Below are positions 11,466 through 23,616 of a stretch of DNA of 64,000 nt, piece after piece (the first letter of the stretch is position 1; every line of letters begins with the position of its first letter). Under the pieces are notes generated by a model, which did no database searches, was not told the DNA's origin, and was given only the letters and a program-made list of their open reading frames with translations. The stretch comes from Pseudisothecium myosuroides (lineage: Eukaryota; Streptophyta; Bryopsida; Hypnales; Lembophyllaceae), in assembly GCA_951799445.1 (NCBI GenBank), contig OX637293.1, forward strand, positions 20,708,001-20,772,000, in the 5' to 3' direction. The position numbers and the translations under genes were made by a program.

Positions 11466-11472
11466 TATAAAA
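11466..11472 (+). promoter_or_regulatory. TATA box of the inserted element (putative)
   Basis: TATAAAA is preceded by AAACC and followed by a GGGCCC block and a CT-rich leader. It stands alone inside the 10198-14541 insertion and would drive plus-strand transcription of the element. This is inferred from sequence only. Confidence 0.35.
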
Positions 11473-12029
11473 GGGCCCTCATTTCTCTTCAAAACCACCC
11501 CCATTCATGTTTTGGGTCCGTGGGTCCAACTTATGTTGGATTTTTTGGCTATTTTAGCCAAAGGCACTTTCACAGTGTTTTGAGCACGTGGTGCTCCGTT
11601 GTTGTTCTATTTTCAGCTTTTGAAGGTCTTGGGGGTCCTTCTTCCTTTGTGTCTATGAGTTTTGAGTAGTCTTGGGTATTATTTGGCTTATTTCTAGGTC
11701 ACTCGGGTCGCTAACTTGTCAGTTAAAGTCCTTTGTTTGAAGTGCTAGCTTGCTTGGGAGTTCTTTGAGTTTTGTCCTAATCCTAAAGCTCCCCCCTCCG
11801 TGCCTTGGCTTTGCCACCCACCGGGGGGTCTTTAGCGTTTAAGGATTGTATTTTTTCAACCCACGTGTCCATATTAACCTCCAAGTGCTTCTCCCTTAGT
11901 GGGAGACCTCTTTTGCTCTCTCTAAGGACCCGTGGTGTGTGGTCCTCCCCCCCATACGGCGGAGTTGCGGGCCCCCCTAGGGTCGTTACGTTCTAACGGT
12001 CTGGGTCTTTCTTTGAAGTTGGTTGTTGA

Positions 12030-12190
12030 CGTATGGCTTCCCCCTTAGACGGCGAAGCTTTGATTCCACTGGTACCTAAGTCTTAGAGGAAGTGTTAAAA
12101 ACCCGGTTAGACGGCGAAGCTTCGAACTACCTCGTGTTCTCAAAGTCTTAGAGTTGGTGTTAAAACCAACTCGACGGCGAAGCTTTGACC
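12030..12190 (+). repeat. Three spaced copies of GACGGCGAAGCTT
   Basis: GACGGCGAAGCTT recurs at about 12049, 12111 and 12173. Each copy is followed by a similar AAGTCTTAGAG...GTGTTAAAA block, giving a roughly 62-bp tandem period inside the insertion. Confidence 0.65.
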
Positions 12191-12399
12191 CCCCCCCCGG
12201 AAGTTACGTACAAGGTTTAATTTCCAAAACCTCTTGGAACTAATTCAAGGTTTAGCCTCCAAAATCCCCCTACGGGCTTAGATCGAGTCACTTTTTAATC
12301 CAGTTTAACTTTGCCTTGTGGGGAGCCCAGCTAGCACGCCTGGGCCCTCCCTAAAATCCCAACCAGCCAAGCCCCAGCCGACCAGGCCCCAGCAGCAGC

Positions 12400-12560
12400 T
12401 GGGCCACCGCAGCGCCGGGTACCGCAGCAGCCGGACCACCGCAGCGCCGGATACCGCAGCCCGGGTACCGCAGCAGCCAGCCACCGCAGCAACCAGCCAC
12501 CGCAGCGCCGGTACCGCAGCAACCAGCCACCGCAGCGCTAGGCTCCGCAGCAGCCAGGCC
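12400..12560 (+). repeat. CCACCGCAGC simple repeat
   Basis: An irregular array of ACCGCAGC / CCACCGCAGCAACCAG units. It explains the Ala/Gly/Trp-rich or Pro/Ser-rich ORFs on both strands here. Confidence 0.7.
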
Positions 12561-12689
12561 GTGGCCAAATTTTGGTCTTCTCGTTCTTTCTTTTTTTTGT
12601 CCGTTTTTTTTGGCAATCTAGGCTCTAGGGAAAGAAGAAAAGAAAAATACAAGTGATAAAGAAAGAAGGGGGTCAAGGCCAGAATCTGA

Positions 12690-12785
12690 ATAGTAGAAGT
12701 AGAAATTAGCATAGAAGAAGTAGAAATTAGCCTAGTAGAAGTAGAAATTAGCCTAGTAGAAGTAGAAATTAGCCAAGTAGAAGGA
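12690..12785 (+). repeat. 24-bp minisatellite AGTAGAAGTAGAAATTAGCC
   Basis: Four to five near-identical copies of a 24-bp unit in tandem inside the 10198-14541 element. Confidence 0.8.
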
Positions 12786-13693
12786 TGGAAGCAAAATAGT
12801 AGAGGTAAAGGTTGGGCAAACGGACGTGTAAGCTAAGATCTTGTAGGCCTAGGGAAGAACTCGTGTTAAAGCACCAAGTAACCTGCAAACTCACACAATC
12901 ACTCCACGCACAACTCACCCAAGCTCTCCACACACCATAACCAAAAACCTTGAGCATTACGAACAAGGAGGAAGATGAAATAGGAGAGAAGCATGCTAGT
13001 GAATGGATTAGGGGAAATCTCAACTAACAAATTTGGGCCATTGGGAGAGTAAGCGTAAGATTAAAAAAGAGCGTGCCCTTGGGCGTAAGAGAAAGGTCAA
13101 CCGCATAAGCACTTGGGAAGGCCAAGGTGTAAGAGGTGTAAGAACGAAATCAACATGTAAGAACTTTGGAAGACAAGTTGGTTGGTGTAAGAAGGGGTGG
13201 AAAGAAGGAGAAGAAAGAAATCCCACCGCATCTACCACTTCGTTCTCAAATCTTCCCCGATTCAAGAATCACTCAAGGAGCCAAGAATCCAAGCGGAAGG
13301 GACATGGCCGAGGGGGGAACCTCGACCGTTTGATCCAAGACCTCCAATATGAGGTGGACCCCTAAAAACCCCACTCTTCCGTGTTTAACTTTGTTTTATC
13401 AAGATAATTAGAAGGAGGCCGAGAGTTAGAGTAGGGAAGAACCAAATTCAGGGTTAAACTAAGCTTAGAACATTGTATAAGAAGTTCCCGGGATTCCAAA
13501 AAGTCATCATTCATCCAAATCCGAGCTAAAACGAAGGAGTTATGGGCGGATGAAGTTAGGGAGTCATGTTGGATGAAACTTAGCAAAATTCATCCAAGAG
13601 GAACAAGGAATAGTATTTGAAAAGATAAAGTGATTAGGAACCCAACCGCAAAATTAGAAGTTAGTTTTGGAATTAGGGCTAGCCGTAATTAGC

Positions 13694-13734
13694 GGATGAA
13701 GTTTGAAGGACCGATTAGCGGTCAAACTTCATCC
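13694..13734. repeat. Hairpin GGATGAAGTTTGA / TCAAACTTCATCC
   Basis: 13-bp perfect arms around a 15-base loop. The same hairpin recurs at 14153-14193 with a slightly changed loop. Both lie in the right half of the insertion. Confidence 0.75.
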
Positions 13735-14541
13735 ATGAATAACTTTTGATAGGTAAACCCAAATCTAATGTGATTAGTCAAAATAGGAAGCTACAATCAA
13801 GATCTCTTCGGAACAAGTCTTAAGTTCTACAATTAGTACATTGGTAACCACACTTAAGATCCTTAAGTAAGATTAGAAGGCGGATTAGGGGCTTTTAAGA
13901 TTAAGGTTAGGTTAAGTATAGATTTAGAACATCTTAGAACAAGTTTAGGGTAACCCAAAACTAAACCCAACTTAAGGAAATACCTAAACCCCAAGCAGTT
14001 AAGAAGGGATGAAGTCCGGAACAAGTAATGGATGAACCCTAGAGGATTTCATCCATCTAAGTCAAAACTTGGTGATTAGATTAAACTTAGGGGATCAGGC
14101 TCATAGCTCAAATCCCAAATCAAATCAAAATCTGTAATCCATAGAAAAGCATGGATGAAGTTTGAGGAACTGAGTAGCGGTCAAACTTCATCCGTCCATA
14201 ACTTCCTCTAGGAGAGTCCAAATCAAACAAGCTTTATACTTTTAGAAATAGCATAAGGTACTCTTTCATTTAGAATAGAGAAGTTTAGACTAGAATTCAC
14301 TCCTCTCCCAAACCACTAAGCCTTCGTAGGCTTTGATCCAGACTTATTAGTCATAGCAATTCCAATTAGGGTTTCGTTTTGTTTTCTTCATTATCCAAAT
14401 TAGCGAGTCTTAGGAGCATAGAAAAGATCCATTGCTTGGAAGGCACAATGGATTGGCGCTAGACACCCATAGATCGAGTCAGAACGGTTAATTACCGAAA
14501 GTCTGGTTGTGCTCGCTTCTTTACCAAGGGTGGGTAAACAA

Positions 14542-16248
14542 GCGCTCACAGCGCTCGGCCCTCAACTTTTGTGACACAGACTGACTATGCACTGTGAGTT
14601 TCGTGAAGGACAAGTAGCCTAATCTTCGTCCACCATCAGTACTCCGACTTCCTCGTTTTTCAAGTCATCTTTCTTTCCTTACGACCCGCAGTCTAAAGTC
14701 TGTCTCAAGAGGAATATTTGTGCAAGCACTACAAGTTAAATTTTGCCAAGGTATGTTATTCATTGACATTTGCAGGCAACTTCGGTGTCTAAAAGTTCCA
14801 TTAATTTTAACACATTGACCACCAACAATAACTACTTCCTGCAACCAAGGTTTGGCAAACAAGCTCTATCCAGGCTTCAGATCAAATAGCAAACCAAGTA
14901 CTTCAAATGATTTCCCTCCATATACAGCAACTGGACCACAGAAGCCCCAACACATAAGAGTCTTGCAGTAATTTCAATCAATGGAATGCGACTATTGTAC
15001 CTCTTGACTTTCCACGACGTGGCCAAAGAATGCATGAAGTTGCTTCTAGCTTGAATGGGAGCTCTCTCCTACTGACTTTGACAGCCTCCCTTGCTTGCTA
15101 AAATGAATAGAAATTCTCTTGGAATTTGCTGCCTGTAGAACCTTCTCAGCATGCTTAGTGACTCCTACATGGTTCCATAAATTAGCTTCCAGGTTCTTCT
15201 TTGGCGGGCAAAGACTATACAAGTCGTTGCAAATGACACACTTCGTCTTCCACCAAAAGCTCTTCAAGTTGGTGGTCTGGGGATCTCCCCTGATTAAATC
15301 AAATGTCTTCTTTGTAGGGTCTAGGCTGTTATTGACAGAGTTCAAGATTTCAATGCCCTCCAGAACAAGCCGCCGGTGATCTTGGGCAGTCAGGATGATA
15401 GTTTTCTTTCCTTTGGCGATGGATTGAGGGTGGTTGCACCAGTCTAAGCCTTTCCTGGAGCACCAGCTTTGGATGTGCTGATTGCTAAGGATATGGCTCT
15501 TGCAGAAGTTGGAAAAAAGATTGAAAATCCTATCCTTTGTGTGCAGCCCTTCAACACCTCCAAAATCCTTCCTACATTCGAGGCAATACATAATGACTAC
15601 CGATTTGCCATGTTGATCATACAACTTCAATGCCCACTCGTGGTCTTCTAAGGAGACGTCCTTCAAAGCCTTGCACAATTTATGTTCGCCCTCTCTGTAC
15701 AAGGCCATCATCTCTACGGGAACATTTACTGATTGTAGCAGCAGTTCCTCACTTGAATCACTAACCCGTGACCAAGAGCCCGGATTTGTTGGAATTTTGT
15801 CATAATCAGCGTTCTCAATGGAAGGAAACTCTGGAAGGATGACCTCAACACCTCCTTCTGGTTCGTTGTCACTCAAGTTTTGCTCGCTCGTAAAGTGTTG
15901 TTTCTTGGAGGCCCCGTTTTCTTCCTAGTCGGTGTCATTGCTTTCTCGGCAGTTTTGGACGTCCTCATCTCTTGCAATGCACTGTCCATTGTCCCGTGCA
16001 AGTTCCACTTCATCATGCTCGGCTGGAATCATGAAAACGTTGTCTTTATCATCGTTGAGGGATTCCAGAGAGACTGCCACTCTACAGCACTTTGGGGGAT
16101 CCCAAAACTGGAACCGAAATTGCAAGGCTTTCTTTTCTTCAAGACGAACCCTAAGGTCGGCCAAAGATTCCTCGCCGTCGGAATTCATTGTTCCGATGCA
16201 TTTTGGAGGTGCACCCTCCTGAGTCACCGTATACACCTTAATTTTCAT
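14542..16248 (-). pseudogene. N-terminal part of the long broken gene, zinc-finger-like
   Basis: The frame opens with an ATG at 16248 (MKIKVYTVTQEGAPPKC), a compact alpha/beta-looking start. It runs to a TAG at 15927-15925 and continues in the same frame to 15046 with a C-x2-C-x19-H-x5-H finger (CVIC...NHVGVTKH). A shift near 15046-15060 and another near 14960 lead to CGPVAVYGGKSFEV, a TAG at 14868-14866, QCVKINGTFRHRSC, and a TGA at 14667-14665. The same frame then continues through LEKRGSRSTDGGRRLGYLSF to an arginine codon inside the GCGCT duplication. The piece at 10197 continues it. The U1/BED-like finger hints at DNA or RNA binding. The family is not recognised. Confidence 0.7.
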
Positions 16249-16259
16249 GACAATCGCAG

Positions 16260-19200
16260 AAGGGGTTCCCGGAATCTAGACCCTGCAGCAGACACAGGAT
16301 TAGAGCAACTCATCGTGAACATGCACAAGATTCAAGGATCACAGCAACGCATTGTGAACATGCACGGGATTCATGCTGAATTGAATCCCAAATCACAGAT
16401 TTAAAATTTCTTGTGCACAAAACAACCATGTCAAAGACAGTGCGAGGGTGCACAATGTATTCACAACACTGATTCGTACCCTAAACCACAGGAGCACAAC
16501 CCTGGATTCCAAAACTTGGAAGAAAGACAAACTTACTAGAGCCCTAAACGTGAAGCTGCGGTAGGAAATCAGACCTCAACGAATTCTTCATGGAGATTTG
16601 TCGGCCTACTAACTTGATCGAGATTGTCACCATAACACCGTTGAATCATTACACCGCCAAGAAATGACAGAGTACCAGCGCACCAATCTGTAGGCCCAAG
16701 CATGCGTATGAGAGAAATTCTAAGCCACAAAAACACAATCGCCTGAACAAGCACCGGCAACCCTAGACTCACACTTCCGCTCCAAGCATACCAAGCCTCA
16801 CACGCGCAACAACAACAGTAGAACTCAACAGAATTCCTACGCACAACGGTCGCAGCAAGCAGAGCGCAACCCTAAACCACCAGTTCGAATTTCTGCCTGC
16901 CTGCCACGCCAGCTTCAACCGGATTCCAGGCCAGCACCAAACCGTAAATTTAGTTAAACTGCAAAATTAAAAGTTAGTTGATGTTTAGGACAACTCACCC
17001 ATCCCCCCCCCCAAACTATTAATTATAAAACTGAACCTACTAAGGAAATTCAGAGGTATCCAATTATCTCCTTCCTATTTTTTTTCTACTATACTAAAAA
17101 AGGAAGGCTTTTTCTATACCCTATTTTTTTTATAAATGCACTAAGCACAAATTAACAAGGCTATGGTAGATCTACCAAAAGTATAAAATTTTCCTCCAAC
17201 GAATTAATTTGACCCTATTTTTTATCTCACGCCATTTTCTACTGCACCGATGGTCTCCCCCCCCAAGATTGCGCCATCACGTTCAAAAGGCTCCAATTAG
17301 GTTAGGTGATTCCCTACCCCTTTCCTTTAAGTTGTAAATACTTGTAAAAACCACTAACAATAATTCTAAAGAAAAATCAAAATTCCAACTATTGAAATTT
17401 GCAATTTTCCAAAGAAACTAACTAGCTAGGGTTACCTGGAAGGTTCATGAGAGTAAGAAAAGACTCCCTGTTTGCGACATTCGAACATCGTAAGCTCCTA
17501 GTTTGCCGGTCAACCCGCTATCATGTTGTAAATTCTTGTTAAATTCAATGTTGTTGCCGATTCTGATACTTTTGACTATCAAAAAGTCTTCAAACTTGAC
17601 AAATCGCTTATTTGGAACACAAAACTCTAATCTAATTTTTAGTGAGATTTTACCGCACTCTGGATAATTTCTATGAATTTACCATCAGTTTCAAAGGTGG
17701 TTGACTTTTCATGTAGTCATCGTGGAGTTTTGTAAAATCCTGAAACTTTTGGGCAATCTTTTAGGAAGTGTCCAAAATCTAAAGGCAAAACCAAACCTCC
17801 AATAAGGATGCTAAAATTAGTAATTCTTTAATAATTTCCATCCGAGGGAGAAATCATTCTAGTATCGGGGGTTTTCGTGGATGATTAGCTTCGATGTTGA
17901 CCTCTTGGAATGTTTTTACCCTAAAAGCACCTCTCTGTAAGCTCCAATCACCTCTCCCTTCTTCTACTTTGCATTCTAGTTCATATTCTTGAACATCTGC
18001 AAGACTTCACATAACTAGTCCAAATTCCTCATGAATTGGATCTAGACACTTCTAAACCTGAACATAGACTCTTACTTTGTATAATTTAGCCAGGTTGTCA
18101 CATGCACTTCGCGGATTGAGTTTCACATGAACAAGACACTAGAATTGGCTAACTTTCACATCCTTACTTCTCTCTGAAACGTTAATCTAGACTGTAAGAC
18201 ACCTAACTAAGATCTAAATATGAAAAAGCAAAGTATTTTATGCTTTCCATGATTTTAGGAAGACTCCTCACTAATCTGGTAGGAACTTCTAACAAATTCC
18301 TCTCAACTAACTAATTTATGCTATTTTGCATGAAATGACACTAAAAACTAACAATAAATCGCGAAAAATAAACCCAGAGCTCCAAGTGCTAACTTGAAGG
18401 CTCATATTGTTCAAAGCTCAAAATTCAATTTTCTTAACTCTATTTATGTAATTTTTTGATATACTTCTAAACATAGCACTCTCAAATTAACATTCGATGG
18501 ATATTTTATTTCTTGACCAATTTCCCCTATGGATTTAGGATGCCCTCTAGGATGCCTTCAAAAATGTCCTAATAGGAAGAAGAATAACTTAGTTTTACGA
18601 GATCAATAAAAAAGACCAATCATAAATGAAGAGTCTATTAGAGTAGTTCCACAAAGGTACATGTTATGCCCTAATTGGATAAATGAGTGCACCGGGTACA
18701 AATATTTGTAATATCTAAACAAGCATTTTTTTCTTTATGTTCAATAATCCAAAAATATTGAAGAATATATTGGTAATCTTTTGTTTTTGAACAAATGAGA
18801 GTGATCCCACAATAGTGTATAATTTAGAGCATAGACTAAAGATTGTTGAAAATGGATTTATTCAGCTCACTGACAGTCCTTGGCCCACTTTATAGTTGAT
18901 GAAACCACATTCTTCATAAGTAGTAGAATAGCAATTGGAGGTTTAACCCTGAAGCGCTCCAACGTCCATATTTTGGATGATGAACAGAGCGCATCAAGGT
19001 ACTGTGTAGCCCAGCTAACTTCTCATTCATCCACTGTAATACTTGAATTTAGAAAAGACAACCTTCCTTAATGACCAAATTCCAAAAATTCCAAAAAATG
19101 ATGTTTCTATACAAAGATATAAGCAAAAATGTGCAAAATTTTGAAAAAAGATTGAGGTGTTAAGCGGTTAACAAGCCTACAACCATGCATCAACAAGCAA

Positions 19201-21690
19201 AGTCCGACGAGAAAATAAGAATTTGATTTAGGCTCCAAAATAGTCAACTAGTCTAATGAGAGAAGAGAAATTGTAGTCAATTTTGTTAAATTGGCACAAT
19301 TTTGGTGCAAAAATTTATGACATTTATGTATACAAAGGTGTAGAATTTAGGACAAATATGGATTTTTCTTTCAAAAAGCATGTTTTGAAAGGTTTCTAAA
19401 GTATTGGAATATTACCAATTTAACAAAATTGACATTAAATAATTTCCAGCTCAAATGGTAGGCATACTTTGCACCTAGCTATAAGGAGTATTTGAACTTG
19501 CTTCAAAAGTATTGGCACAATACACTACCTTGTTTGAGGAAAAAAAAGATTGTCATGAATTAGAAATTTGTTCATCTTTAGTCCCAAGGTCATTGGAAGG
19601 GACACAAAGGTTTACATATGTCTTCAAGAGAGCCTAATACATGAAATTCAATTGAGATTAAGCCTCAAGAGTCTTGGTGTCCACTAGTTGGACTACAAAT
19701 GATTTCAAGAGCTTCCTATATGAGCTAATTAGAATAGATGAACTAACACATCCAAATATGTTGAGAAATAAAATTTTGTCCATTCTTTGGCGATGTCGCC
19801 TGAAATGAAGATCTTCCATCATCCTGGTTTTTATTGAGCTTTATGATTGTTACAATTTTTGGCACCCATCATTGTGCCAATTTCAACGAAATGCGATCTA
19901 AGCAGCCAATGCAACTGAAGTTCTGTACTACTCTGAAGATCTAAGTTGAAGGTGATATCATTGTGAGAAGGGATACCAGTGAGAGATACTAAAGAGAATC
20001 AGAAATGGATATGGAACTCGCCCAATTGTATGTTAGATCAACTACAGAATGTTATGTGAAGCAAGTACACAAAATAGGTTTTGGAGACTCCATCTGCCGG
20101 TCAATATCTTCTTGAATATTTCCAGCAAGGGTGTACTTGTCCACATCTTGTGTCAAAATTTCAGAAAGATCCATACTAAATTCACTTTGTAGGGAACCTA
20201 CCCAAAATTTCAAATGATCGTTCAACGAGCACTTGATCTCCTACGGATTGAGTGAAACTGTAAACAAACAAAGGGCATGTCTAATCTGTTGCAGGTCACT
20301 GCAGAATATCCTACAAAACGCAGGGATTTGAAAATCCTCCTGTAATGACGTTGCTGCCGTTCCATCTCTAGCAAATGACAATGTCAAAAAGTAACGTCCA
20401 AGGATCGTATATTTGCCACAACCTTCAATTGCAAAGCTTTAACAATGCCCAGTCAAATGAGGACACTGGCAGATGTCCTTCGATGCTCCTGTCCGCATTG
20501 AAGAATATTTTGAGAATCAGCAACACAACCTACTCCAAGTTTGCAGATGATGAGATACCAATGCTGACCTTAACACGGCATTCCCTGCGCAACACATTGA
20601 CAACGTCAAACGAATGAAATTGAAAACAACCCTAACCATCCCAATAAATTAAGGAGAAGGAATGTGGTGATAGTGATTCACTACGATGCTCAAAGCCCTC
20701 TGAATTACGCAAGAATGTTCGCAACATAGGGAGACTGACCCTGCGCTAGATTTCAAGAAGCTAGTAGTGAAGGAAAGTTTTATAAAAGAATTAATTCAAG
20801 CATTAAATTGGATGAATGAGAAGTTATTTGATTGAAACGTAGCCTTGAAGCACTTTCTTCATTATTAAGAACATAGACTTCAAGACACTCAAGGATTAAT
20901 GAATCTTCATGAACTCAACAAATGATATTTCGGAATCCACAAGTGAACCACACAGTTTCATAATGCATCCTTTTTATAGGATGTTTCTCATACATTCTGA
21001 AATCAAAATTTAAAGATTGGTTGAACAGCTAAATTGTTTAGGTTCAATAGCATCACAACAAGAAGCTTGCTAAACAAACATTTGCCTTCTTACTCACCTA
21101 AAGCCACTCTTGTAAGGTGGGCACCCCCAAATGTGCCACTGATCTTGAGCCGCCATCTTCACTCCGTGCACATCTCCAAAATCAATTATGTACCTATGTG
21201 GAAGAAATTGTTTTAAAATCAAACTTTGTTCCTTTGCATACGTTATCCAAATTTTACATTCTTTGGTGCGTTGGAACCTCATTTCAAGTGCCAACAAGAA
21301 AATATGAAAATTTGATCATTCTTATAATAATAGCTAGGCACAGAAGCAAAATGTGGCGGTTCTGGGGGTACCCACCTTATGTACTTTATCATGCCCTCAA
21401 TGCAGGGACCATTTTGCACTCCGTAGTAACTATTTCAACACTTACAGGTGCAATTCGTGCAGGTTCTAGAAGTGCAATGGCGTGGTATCAGAAGACTTCA
21501 AAATCATTGAAATTGTTACCTTTCTAAGAAAAACAACCGATATGAAAGAAATATACTTAATCAAGTTCTAAATACAAGGATGGATTGTAGAGTCATCAAC
21601 CAGTCAATCAAAAGAGGATGCAATTTGATACCTGGAGAGGTCTAGATCATCACCAAAACCTCTGAATATGCCTCTGAGCATTGCAGAATA
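16260..21690. other. AT-rich stretch without a supported gene
   Basis: I see no gene that I can defend here. Short ORFs (for example 16569-16844 and 18880-19071) have no recognisable sequence. One possible coding remnant on the minus strand is listed separately at 20040-20620. Confidence 0.5.
20040..20620 (-). pseudogene. Possible degraded coding remnant, unknown
   Basis: One minus-strand frame reads for about 190 codons with only a few stops and a protein-like composition, for example CGKYTILGRYFLTL, FCSDLQQIRHALCLF, FWVGSLQSEFSMDLSEIL and DVDKYTLAGNIQEDID. The stops fall where Gln or Trp codons would be one change away. No family is recognised, and chance cannot be excluded. Confidence 0.25.
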
Positions 21691-21699
21691 AAACTCAAT

Positions 21700-23616
21700 C
21701 TATCGTTGCACTTCAATGTCATGTTTGATGCTCCACAACTCTCTCCGAATGGCTTCAAATTGAGGTCGATCTCTGGGTTTTTGGGCCCAACACTCGCTCA
21801 TGAGCTCCTGCAGACGCAGGGGACAAGTAATTGCAGCCGGATGCGAAAACGAAGGTCTTCTCCCCCTAAATATCATCTTCGGAATGTCACAGCTTTCCAC
21901 ATCATGGAAGGGCAGCAACCCAGTCGTGATTTCATAGCAAGTCATCGCAAAGCTATAAACATCTGCAGATCTTGAGTACGAATTTTCTGGCCCCTCTTGC
22001 TCCTTCGCAACCGGCTCCTCGCGGGACAGGAAACGAAAAGGAGACAAACAGGTGGCTGTACAGTAAGTATTTCCAAAGCTACGCACATGTTCCCACGATG
22101 ACTTCGCCGCTCGCTTGGATGGCGTCATGGCCCACACCTCAGGAGCCATCCACCGGCGAGTCCCCACATCAACTGTGTAGGTTTCATCGTTCTCTGAATC
22201 CAATCTTTTGGAAGTCCCAAAATCTATCAGTTTCACCGTGTAAACATCCGGGTCTTGTGGGCTGAATTTTGGTCGAGGGCTCACAAGACAGTTGGTGGCT
22301 TTCAAATCTCGATATATGACATGGTGTTGGTGCAAGTGCATCATAGCTTCAACTATTTGTAACAAAATGTCCACTGATACGGAAAAGGAGAATGGAGCTC
22401 CAGAGTGAGACTTAGCTTCTCGGCTTATCCGACTTCGGAGATCTTCCGGCATGAGCTCCATCACAAGAAAACCTGTCCAGCTGGGATTACCATCCTCTGC
22501 AGTACTATCCTCCAAGTCCTCATTCATTTTCTCCTCAAGAGCACACCCAAAAAAGTCCACTATGTTTGCATGTTGGACGTTCACCATAAATCCTGCTTCC
22601 TTTTCAACAGTTTCTCTTGTACAGCCTTTGATTTTGGCAATCGCCACCGGCTGACCAAACCACTCACCCTGGTAAATCTTTTTGAAGCTTCCTCGTGATA
22701 TACATCTTCCGAGGTGGAGATCCGAGCGATTTATCCGAAAACAATCTGGAACCAAACCAGGGGTACGTTCAGAGCTGGTTGAAAAGTCCTGCAACCTCTT
22801 CTTCACAACTACTGCAAAACCGTCTGGAAAATTCAACTTCAGGTTTGAAGAAACATCAACTTGCGGTGTGAGAGTTGCTTCACTTTCCAGCTGGGACAGA
22901 AGATATCTGCGATCACACACAATTGGATCATCTGCTAGCGACTCAACCTCAGCAACTGAAACATCTATTTCAGGCCTCCTTTTGAGAACATATCTGCATC
23001 TCTCTTCAGACCACGTGAATTCCAAAGTCTCTAAACTGCTGGCGTACTAAATTACATCAAGCACCCAGCTGAGCTCACGGACGAGCACGCCAAACTTTGA
23101 AAAGGTTCCCGCTTGTGGGAGTGGCATGGAGACAACCAGAGCAATTCTTTTCAACTCGTTTTCTCCGCAAGCTTGCAACAAGGCTTCTGTACCTATTAGA
23201 GAACGGAGAAGACTGTCCAAAGAGCTGCTGAGTAGCCTCAATTTTTTGGACTCGTACAAACTCCACATGCGTGAGAGGTCTTTAGAGACCAAGGAGTAGA
23301 TCTCTATCATCTTCTGAATACCCTTCGAGTACGTTTGAACAAGATGGTTGCATTGAGCACGACATATCTTCACTTGTTTCAAAACCTGCTCAAGATTCAC
23401 TCGGTGTCTTTCCACGGTTTCCATCCGTGTGCTAACTTCCCCCTTCACAGCTTCAAAAGCCACCAAGTCCTGAAGCTCAACAAAATACAAGAATTTAACC
23501 AAGGCAATCCTCTGTTCTTCAAAAATAAATTGCAGTAAAACCTCTAACACAACACACAAAGTAGCAAATGCTGACTGCGGAGCTACACCATTTGCTTTAC
23601 TGCGTATATGGTACAC
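21700..23616 (-). CDS. TKL-type protein kinase with N-terminal helical region; one in-frame TAG
   Basis: The carboxyl part (23025-21700) is a full kinase fold: glycine loop (ISRGSFKKIYQGEWFG), VAIAKIKG strand, catalytic loop YRDLKATN, DFG (KLIDFGTSK), GTRRWMAPEVW, and the end SECWAQKPRDRPQF. The upstream part (23616-23050) is helical, with charged heptad-like stretches (VKGEVSTRMETVERHRVNLEQVLKQVK). This resembles the helical-bundle plus kinase layout of plant receptor-like or MLKL-like kinases. The two parts are in one frame, separated by TAG at 23049-23047. No ATG starts either part, so an upstream exon is likely. The invariant VAxK lysine is shifted by one (VAIAK), and the HRD histidine is Tyr. 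Either the locus is a recent pseudogene, or an intron that I cannot place removes the stop. An intron of only 32 nt would fit GTGAGC...TTTAG, which is too short for a plant. Confidence 0.75.

Larger units (their letters stand above)
10198..14541 (+). mobile_element. 4.34-kb insertion with GCGCT target duplication (long-LTR-like)
   Basis: GCGCT flanks the insertion on both sides (10193-10197 and 14542-14546), and the host gene resumes exactly at these points. The element starts TGTGAGCTCC and ends GGTAAACAA, so it has TG...CA ends to within one base. It contains a TATAAAA at 11466 followed by a pyrimidine-rich region, as in an LTR promoter, and near its right end ATTGGCGCTAGACACC, which resembles a primer-binding-type sequence. 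There are no protein domains and no obvious direct terminal repeats, so it could be a solo long LTR or a non-autonomous retroelement. The ORFs at 12305-12712 are simple-repeat translations. Confidence 0.6.

Noticed and set aside
12305..12712. 135-residue and 112-residue ORFs
   Set aside because: Generated by the CCACCGCAGC simple repeat inside the 10198-14541 insertion.
3274..23616. Reassigned stop codon as an explanation for the many in-frame stops
   Set aside because: All three stop codons are involved and frameshifts occur too, while OBAP, QCR6 and the 42848 gene have no internal stops and end normally.
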